Below, piece after piece: positions 1 to 5,270 of a stretch of 7,338 nucleotides of DNA; positions within the stretch are counted from its first letter, which is position 1, and each line of letters starts with the position of its first letter. The notes below the pieces were generated by a model that ran no database searches, was not told the DNA's origin, and saw nothing but the letters and a program-made list of their open reading frames with translations. The stretch is from NCBI GenBank assembly GCA_017425765.1, contig JAFOXE010000234.1:1-7338 (forward strand). Reading direction: 5' to 3'. This stretch comes from Paraprevotella sp. Its GTDB lineage: Bacteria > Bacteroidota > Bacteroidia > Bacteroidales > Bacteroidaceae. Made by a program: the position numbers and the translations under genes.

Positions 1-65
1 CTTGTGTCGTAGTGGGGGATTCTGTATGAAATACAACAGAGTGCCGTTACACTGAGTTTGTTGTT

Positions 66-1343
66 TTAGGCTTTTATGCGCTCGATGGTTTGAGCACGAT
101 CAGGACCAACCGATAAGATGGTGATAGGAGTTTCCAACTCATCTTCAAGGAACTTGATGTAATCCTTGAATGCTTGAGGGAATTCTTCCTCAGAAGTCAT
201 CTTGGTAAGGTCGCATTTCCATCCCGGGATTTCCTTGTACACGGCTTCACATCCTTCTGTCTCGAATGGCATATCTTCAAGAATCTCGCCATTCTTCTTA
301 TAAGCTACACATGCTTTGATGGTGTCGAACGTGTCAAGAACGTCGCTCTTCATCATGATGAGTTGCGTAACACCGTTTATCATAATAGCATATTTCAAGG
401 CTACCAAATCCACCCAACCGCAACGGCGATCGCGTCCGGTTACTGCACCATATTCGTTACCGATGCGACGTAGCGTGTTTCCGGTTTCGTCGAAGAGTTC
501 AACGGGGAACGGGCCGGCGCCCACGCGGGTGCTATAGGCTTTGAATATACCATATACTTCCTTGATGACGTTTGGACCGATACCCAATCCGGTGCATACG
601 CCACCGCTAGTGGTGTTAGAAGAACTTACAAACGGATAAGTTCCGTGGTCGATGTCCAACATAGTGCCTTGTGCTCCCTCGGCCAAGATGCTCTTGCCTT
701 CGCGAAGATACTTGTTGATTTCCACCTCGGTGTCGGTTAGAGGGAATGTGCTCATGTATTCAATACCCTCTAGCCATGCCTTTTCCTCCTCTGTAATATC
801 GTATTCCGTGAAGTTAAGGTCGCGCAAGATTTGCTCGTGGCGTGCCTTAAGGGCATTATATTTCTCCATGAAGTTCTCGAGGATGTCGCCTACGCGAAGA
901 CCTGTGCGACTTGCTTTTTCGCTGTAGGTAGGGCCAATGCCTTTTCCGGTTGTGCCTACCTTATTCTTGCCCTTAGCAGCTTCGTAAGCACGGTCGAGTA
1001 CACGGTGAGTAGGTAATATTAAGTGTGCACGTTTGCTGATGTGTAAACGGCTCTTTAGATCGTAACCTGCGTTCTCCAACTCTTTGGCCTCAGCCATAAA
1101 GAGGTCGGGAGCAATCACGCATCCGTTGCCGATTATGTTTATCTTGTCCTCAGCAAAGATGCCTGAGGGGATGGAGCGTAGCACAAACTTCTTGCCTTCA
1201 AAGATAATTGTGTGGCCGGCGTTAGGTCCTCCTGCAAAACGTGCAACCACATCGTATCGTGGTGTAAATACGTCTACTACTTTTCCCTTGCCTTCATCGC
1301 CGAAGACGATGCCCAAGAGGGCGTCTACTCTACCTTTTTTCAT
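66..1343 (-). CDS. purA: Adenylosuccinate synthetase (IMP--aspartate ligase)
   Basis: PurA joins L-aspartate to IMP using GTP, giving adenylosuccinate, the first committed step from IMP to AMP; it is a cytosolic dimer in most bacteria. The 425-residue product matches the usual family length. GDEGKGK at residues 15-21 holds the catalytic Asp (D16), and GGPNAGHT at 38-45 the catalytic His (H44). Further family blocks are VGTTGKGIGPTY (129-140), EGAQGTMLDIDHGTYPF (222-238), SSNTTSGG (241-248), the aspartate/IMP loop VTGRDRRCGW (301-310), KSDVLD (332-337) and SVGPDR (411-416). The start at 1343 is chosen because MKKGRVDALLG fits the family N terminus and GAGAAGAAGAG precedes it; an ATG at 1415 would add 24 unrelated residues lying inside the upstream gene. 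The start overlaps the end of the Fur-family gene by 14 bases, suggesting co-transcription and translational coupling. Odd point: the residues before GDEGKGK are Ile-Val-Phe where Gln-Trp is usual. Identity is certain. Confidence 0.98.
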   Translation of the reverse strand: MKKGRVDALLGIVFGDEGKGKVVDVFTPRYDVVARFAGGPNAGHTIIFEGKKFVLRSIPSGIFAEDKINIIGNGCVIAPDLFMAEAKELENAGYDLKSRLHISKRAHLILPTHRVLDRAYEAAKGKNKVGTTGKGIGPTYSEKASRTGLRVGDILENFMEKYNALKARHEQILRDLNFTEYDITEEEKAWLEGIEYMSTFPLTDTEVEINKYLREGKSILAEGAQGTMLDIDHGTYPFVSSSNTTSGGVCTGLGIGPNVIKEVYGIFKAYSTRVGAGPFPVELFDETGNTLRRIGNEYGAVTGRDRRCGWVDLVALKYAIMINGVTQLIMMKSDVLDTFDTIKACVAYKKNGEILEDMPFETEGCEAVYKEIPGWKCDLTKMTSEEEFPQAFKDYIKFLEDELETPITILSVGPDRAQTIERIKA

Positions 1344-1830
1344 TTCTCTTCTTCTCTGTGTTATGTTTTTTTTGTTTTCTACTATTTGCAGTTTCGCACT
1401 TATTGCAAATGCCATAGATATAGAAGGTTTTGTGTGAGGGCGTAAATCGCGTTGTGGAAAGACCTTCGATGGCTTTGTCTAAAGTGGCGTTGTGAAACTC
1501 CTTGATGCTGCTGCATTGCGAACAGATTCGGTAGCACTTCGTGCGTTTGCCGTCGATGCGCTCGAATTGACATGCGTGTGGCAACTGATGTTTCATCAAC
1601 AAGCTGGCTTGCACCAGGAGTTCTACATTGTTGTAAAGAGTGGCACGGCTCACTTGAAACTTGATTTCATTCGTCATCTTCTGCAAGAGCATTTCTATGG
1701 TAAAGCTACCTTGAATGCTGTAGCATGCTTTCAAAATCTCGTAGCGTTCGGGCGTTTTTCTCATCCCGTTGCTTTCAAGATATTCTGTCAGTTTGTCGCA
1801 GACTATGTTCTGAATGTTGTTCGCGTTCAT
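1330..1830 (-). CDS. Fur-family transcriptional regulator
   Basis: This is a metal- or peroxide-responsive type of DNA-binding repressor, 166 residues. An N-terminal winged helix (about 10-85) contains RKTPERYEIL (24-33) and the recognition-helix region VSRATLYNNVELL (60-72), the Fur pattern vS.aTvYn.l..L. The C-terminal dimerisation part has two CxxC pairs, C103/C106 and C142/C145, the structural zinc site of Fur and PerR. The HxHxxC motif that supplies regulatory-metal histidines in Fur is here K98-C99-Y100-R101-I102-C103, so both histidines are absent; H133 near the second CxxC remains. The last 18 residues are a Lys/Arg-rich tail. I chose the ATG at 1830: a frame-open TTG at 1881 would add 17 residues, but the promoter-like TATCTTTG lies inside that extension and AGAGGAG precedes the ATG, though 13 bases away. 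The end overlaps purA. Family membership is firm; whether it is Fur, PerR, Zur or another type cannot be told. Confidence 0.93.
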   Translation of the reverse strand: MNANNIQNIVCDKLTEYLESNGMRKTPERYEILKACYSIQGSFTIEMLLQKMTNEIKFQVSRATLYNNVELLVQASLLMKHQLPHACQFERIDGKRTKCYRICSQCSSIKEFHNATLDKAIEGLSTTRFTPSHKTFYIYGICNKCETANSRKQKKHNTEKKRNEKR

Positions 1831-1858
1831 GAAACGTGGTATACTCCTCTTAACTTCG

Positions 1859-1866
1859 CAAAGATA
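1859..1866 (-). promoter_or_regulatory. Candidate -7 box for the Fur-family gene
   Basis: On the minus strand this reads TATCTTTG, an exact match to the Bacteroidota -7 consensus TAnnTTTG. A transcript start a few bases downstream would leave a leader of roughly 20 bases before the ATG at 1830. I see no good TTTG -33 element at the usual 19-base spacing, so the call rests on one box and its position. If real, the Fur-family/purA pair can be transcribed independently of the peptidase genes upstream. Confidence 0.5.
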
Positions 1867-1882
1867 ATCCTTTTTATGCAAA

Positions 1883-1911
1883 GAGCGAGTGAAACTTAAG
1901 CAATTTCGCTC
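1883..1911. repeat. Inverted repeat between the AlkD-like and Fur-family genes
   Basis: GAGCGA (1883-1888) and TCGCTC (1906-1911) form a perfect 6-bp inverted repeat. Nearly centred between them is the palindrome CTTAAG (1895-1900). It begins just after the AlkD-like stop codon and sits directly upstream of the candidate -7 box at 1859-1866. On the minus strand it is followed by only a short TTT, so as an intrinsic terminator it is weak. Its position also fits an operator, perhaps for the adjacent Fur-family protein; that is inference only. Confidence 0.35.
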
Positions 1912-1916
1912 AAAAG

Positions 1917-2525
1917 TTACGAATTTAATGAGCGGCTTAGTATAATCTCGCCTTTATTCCAATTGGTTTCGCTCTGGTTCATAAACTTCTGGATGGCCGA
2001 TATGGCGGCACGCTTGATGTGCAAGTTGCTGTGGTTCAGTGCACATTCTACTTGATCGAGAAATTCGTTTTCTGCTCGTTCGTTCATGGCAATATCTTGC
2101 ATAAGCAAGCGTGTGATGAGCAGTAGACCGCAGAGCAAAAACATTTCTCTCTCGTCCGCCATCCACTCAAATGCTTTTTGTGCAGCCGAGGGCATACGAC
2201 AAAAAAGGTGCATGGTGGTGAGTTGGGCCAATTCGGCCGTAGGCATGGTTTCTACCCAAATATCGGCAATTTCGGGGTAGAAGGTGGCTTCGGGTTGAAG
2301 AATTCCTGCCAGGATTTTACATTCGCGAGCATTCTCCTTCCATAAGGCTTGCGCCAAATCGTGGTCGGATGGAAACTCAGTTGCAATTTGTTGCAGACGA
2401 GGCAGCTCCACGCCGAAGTTTAGTTTGTAGTTTATACCGCTTTCTCGCATTCGTGCTGAGGCCACTCCGTTCATAGAGGTCCTAAGCTCTTTTTTGATGT
2501 CGCGTAGGATTTGTTGAATGTCCAT
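1917..2525 (-). CDS. DNA alkylation repair (AlkD-like) HEAT-repeat protein
   Basis: This 202-residue, mostly helical protein resembles the DNA alkylation repair family of AlkD/AlkC-type glycosylases, built of HEAT-like repeats that hold DNA. Supporting segments are MRESGINYKLNFGVELPRL (26-44), the family-like entry to the first repeats; LWKENARECKILAGIL (61-76), matching the LW....rE...la pattern; and amphipathic helices at about 84-180. In Bacillus cereus AlkD the excision site needs Trp109, Asp113 (WWDSVD) and Trp187. The matching stretch here appears to be TAELAQL (96-102), with no Trp or Asp, and no Trp is seen near the third position (around 168-182). It may bind DNA without excising bases, or use other residues. 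No signal peptide. The ATG at 2525 lies 4 bases past the stop of the peptidase gene and lacks a clear ribosome site, suggesting translation coupled to that gene. The family call is good; enzymatic activity is doubtful. Confidence 0.8.
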   Translation of the reverse strand: MDIQQILRDIKKELRTSMNGVASARMRESGINYKLNFGVELPRLQQIATEFPSDHDLAQALWKENARECKILAGILQPEATFYPEIADIWVETMPTAELAQLTTMHLFCRMPSAAQKAFEWMADEREMFLLCGLLLITRLLMQDIAMNERAENEFLDQVECALNHSNLHIKRAAISAIQKFMNQSETNWNKGEIILSRSLNS

Positions 2526-2529
2526 GGGC

Positions 2530-4563
2530 TTATTCGTTTATGAAGGGGAGGGTTCCATAGTCGCGACTGTAGCGCAACATTTGTGCGTCGTAGGCTTCGT
2601 CGTATGTGATGATGATGTCGGTAATATTGCCTGCCGCATCAACTACCGGTGTCATTACAGGGTTGATGAATCCCTTATACGGTGCAAGATTAAGTCTCTT
2701 GTAGCGCTCCAAAATCTCTGCATGTAGCTCGGGATTTACTTTTACAGCGTACTGTTCAACAATTTTTTGTGCTGCGTTGTAGTCGCCTTCGCTCTTAATA
2801 CGTTGAATTTCGGCCAACAACTTACCAAAGAGTTCTCTCAGTTTTTTGTAGTCGTTGATGCGGATGTAGGTTTTGTCGTTTTCGCGAACCCATTCCACCA
2901 CACCTTCGGCCTGACCCTTTTCCATCGCCCAGTTAGCGATAAGAGCTCGGTTTCTCATGTGCGCTTCCTCAATATCGTTGCCCGGCTCGATGCGCACTAA
3001 TTGAGTCATCAAACCGTTGAGCATATAGGTGAAGTACTGCGACTTATAGGCTTCGGGATTAGGAGTAAGACCTAGTTCTACCATCTTGTCATCTGCCATA
3101 TAATATAGCCCGAATAAGTCGGCACGGGTTTCTTCGATAGTTGAGCCGTAGGCTTTCAACGTATCAGGGTCTACACCCGGAAGCAATTGGCCGCTGCCGT
3201 GGCCAAGACATTCATGAAGGTCGGTGTGCAAGTCGTCGCATAGGTCGCCATATTTTTCAATAAGTTGTAGTGTGGCCTTGTCAGAGCAAAATTCTTGCAT
3301 GAAGCCATTTCCGTGTGCCGCTTTGCTGTAGGCCTCGGTAAGGTTGCCAATGGTAACGCTCTTGCTTCCGTGCTCGGCGCGCACCCAGTTTGAGTTGGGC
3401 AGGTTGATACCGATTGCAGTGGCAGGATATAAGTCGCCGCCCAACATGGCAGCAGTGATAACTTTAGCTGAGATACCCTTACATTTGCTTTTCTTGAATC
3501 GAGGGTCAACGGGAGAGTGGTCTTCAAACCATTGTGCATTTGCACTCATCTTCTCGGTGCGAAGGGTTGCCTTCTTGTTCTTGAAGTTGGTCAAACCTTC
3601 CCAACTTGCTTTCATGCCCAAGGGGTCGCCATAACTTTCTGTAAATCCGTTTACAAAATCCACATCGCCGTCTTGCTCTTGCACCCACAGGATGGTGTAT
3701 TGGTCAAAGGTTTTAAGGTCACCTGTTTTGTAGTACTCAATAAGGGTACGGATAACGGATTCTTGACGTGGGTTTTCGGCCACATCGGCAGCCTTTGCCA
3801 ACCAATAAATCACTTTGTCGATGGCTGTACCATAAAGACCACCGGAGCGCCAAACCTTTTCTGTGAGCACACCGTTTTCCTTTACCAAGCGACTATTCAT
3901 ACCCCACATGAGTGGCTGTTTGTTGTTTGGATCCTTCATGGCGTTGTAGAAGTCTTCAGCTTCTTTTTGTGTTACGCCTTCGCCATAGTAGTTGCATGCA
4001 GAGGTTAGCACAAGGTCCTCACCAACTGCTTGGTTCACACGCTTAGGTTGTACTTTGGGATCGAATACGACCGGAAAAATCTCGTTGCAGAACTCATCTA
4101 TACTTTGCCCTTCGGCTAGGGGAAGCAGCTTGGTGTCTACTTCGTGCAGAGCCTTGCGCAAGAACTCTTGCGAGAAGTTCGGAATAAACTTGTCGCAACC
4201 ATAATGGTGATGGATACCGTTGGAGAACCAAACACGCTTCAAATAGCAGGTAAGTTCCTTAAAGTCGGTGGTGCTTTTGTCACCTTCCCACTGAGTGTAC
4301 ACGGTTTCAAGCATTTGTCGGATGCGTAGGTTGTACTTCCCGTTCTGGTCCCACAAGATGTCGCGGCCCGAAAGTGTAGCTTCTGATAGATAGTACACGA
4401 GTTTTTTTTGTTGCAAGGTGAGCGTTTCAAAGTCTTGAACTTTATATCTCAGCATTTGCAAATCGGCAAATCTCTCGTCGTTGTATTTGAAATCTTCGGC
4501 AGCAGATGGGGCTGTCAGTGCTGTGGACATTAGAGCCATAGTGATAAGTTTTTTACAGTTCAT
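2530..4563 (-). CDS. Dipeptidyl peptidase III, zinc metallopeptidase family M49
   Basis: DPP III removes dipeptides from the N terminus of short peptides using one zinc ion. The zinc motif is HECLGH at 450-455, so H450 and H455 are ligands and E451 the catalytic base; the third ligand is E478 in EETRAD (477-482). Most M49 enzymes have HELLGH, while B. thetaiotaomicron DPP III is known for HECLGH and has nearly the same length (about 675 against 677 here), with zinc residues offset by two. Residues 1-22 look like a type I signal peptide: Lys4-Lys5, a hydrophobic core LITMALMSTALTA, then a likely cut after SAA. Cys3 is too early for a lipobox. Periplasmic location is therefore inferred, unlike the cytosolic mammalian enzyme. 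The ATG at 4563 begins this signal. The AlkD-like gene follows after 4 bases. Upstream, an AraC-type gene ends 87 bases away, with a strong inverted repeat between. The frame is intact. Confidence 0.96.
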   Translation of the reverse strand: MNCKKLITMALMSTALTAPSAAEDFKYNDERFADLQMLRYKVQDFETLTLQQKKLVYYLSEATLSGRDILWDQNGKYNLRIRQMLETVYTQWEGDKSTTDFKELTCYLKRVWFSNGIHHHYGCDKFIPNFSQEFLRKALHEVDTKLLPLAEGQSIDEFCNEIFPVVFDPKVQPKRVNQAVGEDLVLTSACNYYGEGVTQKEAEDFYNAMKDPNNKQPLMWGMNSRLVKENGVLTEKVWRSGGLYGTAIDKVIYWLAKAADVAENPRQESVIRTLIEYYKTGDLKTFDQYTILWVQEQDGDVDFVNGFTESYGDPLGMKASWEGLTNFKNKKATLRTEKMSANAQWFEDHSPVDPRFKKSKCKGISAKVITAAMLGGDLYPATAIGINLPNSNWVRAEHGSKSVTIGNLTEAYSKAAHGNGFMQEFCSDKATLQLIEKYGDLCDDLHTDLHECLGHGSGQLLPGVDPDTLKAYGSTIEETRADLFGLYYMADDKMVELGLTPNPEAYKSQYFTYMLNGLMTQLVRIEPGNDIEEAHMRNRALIANWAMEKGQAEGVVEWVRENDKTYIRINDYKKLRELFGKLLAEIQRIKSEGDYNAAQKIVEQYAVKVNPELHAEILERYKRLNLAPYKGFINPVMTPVVDAAGNITDIIITYDEAYDAQMLRYSRDYGTLPFINE

Positions 4564-4591
4564 TGCTTTCTATTCTATTCATAAAATGTGA

Positions 4592-4628
4592 CAGGGGATA
4601 AACTTACAATGTAAGAAATTATCCCCTG
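4592..4628 (-). terminator. Strong hairpin between the AraC-type and peptidase genes
   Basis: CAGGGGATAA (4592-4601) and TTATCCCCTG (4619-4628) are a perfect 10-bp inverted repeat. Inside it CTTAC (4603-4607) and GTAAG (4611-4615) pair around an AAT loop, leaving small A-rich bulges. It lies 22 bases after the AraC-type stop and 28 bases before the peptidase ATG. On the minus strand the stem is followed by TCACATTTTATG, only a short T run, so termination of the AraC-type transcript is plausible but not certain. A TAAGTTTA sequence, one base off TAnnTTTG, lies within the repeat (4599-4606, minus strand), so the repeat could instead be an operator or a structured leader of the peptidase mRNA. 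Confidence 0.5.
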
Positions 4629-4650
4629 CTTATAGTTTAGTTCTTATTTT

Positions 4651-5082
4651 TTATTTTTTAGTATTTTGTTGTGCTAAATGGTTCATGCGGTAGGCACGTG
4701 GTGTGATGCCTTCGTGCTTATAGAATGCGGCGTAGAACGACTGACGATTGGCAAAGCCAACCATTGCCGAAATCTCCTCCATCGTTTTGTTGATGTAGCG
4801 CTTGTCTACAAGCAAATACATGGCGTCCTTGATGCGAAATTCGTTCACCATATTTGCGTAATTTTGTCGGAATCTTACGTTCACTACGGCGCTGATATAG
4901 CGAGTGTTGGTGTTCAAATCCGTGGCCAATTGCTTTGCTGTGTAATTGGGATCTCGGTATTTTTTCTTCGCCACGAACATTTCCAAAATTTTCTCGTACA
5001 ATTCGTCCATTAGATCTGCGCGGATCAGTTGCCTGTATGCCGCATTTTTTTCTGTTTTCTCCTTGAGATTGTACTTTGCCAT
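4651..5082 (-). CDS. Stand-alone AraC-family DNA-binding regulator
   Basis: The 143-residue protein consists almost entirely of an AraC/XylS DNA-binding domain. The first helix-turn-helix is at about 48-67 (TAKQLATDLNTNTRYISAVV) and the second at about 100-122, with the family pattern MEEISAMVGFANRQSFYAAF followed by the hallmark GITPRAYR (125-132). The preceding 45 residues are charged and helical, too short for the sugar-binding or sensor domain of classical AraC proteins. How it senses a signal is therefore unknown; the C-terminal part resembles the output domains of Bacteroidota hybrid two-component regulators. The ATG at 5082 is well supported by AAAGGAG five bases upstream. It diverges from recQ and lies upstream of the peptidase gene on the same strand; regulation of either neighbour, or of itself, is possible but not shown. 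No signal peptide or membrane segment is seen. Confidence 0.9.
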   Translation of the reverse strand: MAKYNLKEKTEKNAAYRQLIRADLMDELYEKILEMFVAKKKYRDPNYTAKQLATDLNTNTRYISAVVNVRFRQNYANMVNEFRIKDAMYLLVDKRYINKTMEEISAMVGFANRQSFYAAFYKHEGITPRAYRMNHLAQQNTKK

Positions 5083-5121
5083 TGTGCTCCTTTTGTTTTG
5101 TGTGTATATGTTGTAATGTTT

Positions 5122-5152
5122 TTCCTACTTCTATTCTTATAATAGAAAGGAA
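5122..5152. repeat. Inverted repeat in the leader of the AraC-type gene
   Basis: TTCTATT (5129-5135) and AATAGAA (5141-5147) form a 7-bp perfect stem around the five-base loop CTTAT. After a two-base bulge on one side the pairing continues with TTCCT (5122-5126) and AGGAA (5148-5152). It lies between the candidate AraC-type promoter and its ribosome site, so in RNA it would be a leader hairpin, and in DNA a possible operator for autoregulation. It is AT-rich, so the fold is only moderately stable. Confidence 0.4.
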
Positions 5153-5174
5153 GAGGTTGTATTTTATTCATGGG

Positions 5175-5206
5175 CAAAGGTAATGTATTTTCTCTATAAT
5201 TAAAAG
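5175..5206 (-). promoter_or_regulatory. Candidate promoter of the AraC-type gene
   Basis: On the minus strand TACCTTTG (5182 down to 5175) matches the Bacteroidota -7 consensus TAnnTTTG exactly. At the usual 19-base spacing upstream is TTTT (5205 to 5202), three of four bases of the TTTG -33 element. The predicted transcript starts near 5169 and has a leader of about 85 bases, holding the inverted repeat at 5122-5152. This is the best promoter match in the window. Confidence 0.55.
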
Positions 5207-5237
5207 AATATTACATGCTCGTAAAGATAAAAAAGGT

Positions 5238-5245
5238 TAACTTTG
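5238..5245 (+). promoter_or_regulatory. Candidate -7 box of recQ
   Basis: TAACTTTG matches TAnnTTTG exactly and ends 25 bases before the recQ ATG, implying a leader of about 20 bases. No convincing -33 TTTG is seen at the normal spacing. There is also no Shine-Dalgarno before the recQ ATG (CGACAAAATA precedes it), which is common for Bacteroidota genes that rely on A-rich leaders. Confidence 0.5.
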
Positions 5246-5270
5246 TACGTAAATATATCACGACAAAATA

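Noticed and set aside
33..64. Possible purA terminator (ACAACA...TGTTGT with inner AGTG/CACT)
   Set aside because: The stem is broken by unequal bulges, low in GC and not followed by a T run on the minus strand; pairing of this quality is expected by chance.
1344..1415. Longer purA start at the ATG at 1415, adding 24 residues
   Set aside because: The extra residues do not resemble the PurA N terminus, lie wholly within the Fur-family coding region, and the ATG at 1343 has a purine-rich ribosome site and the expected family start.
1831..1881. Longer Fur-family start at the TTG at 1881
   Set aside because: The extension contains the promoter-like TATCTTTG and the AGAGGAG sequence, and an ATG at 1830 gives a normal Fur-family length and N terminus.
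3517..4008. Long plus-strand open frame opposite the peptidase gene (163 codons)
   Set aside because: It is antisense to a well-supported M49 gene, has no recognisable domain and no promoter or ribosome site; the same holds for the other antisense frames over purA, recQ and the Fur-family gene.
4651..5270. AraC-type gene plus recQ as a defence pair
   Set aside because: RecQ here is full-length and typical, with helicase, RQC and HRDC domains like the housekeeping enzyme. The regulator is a plain DNA-binding domain and no nuclease or sensor partner is nearby.
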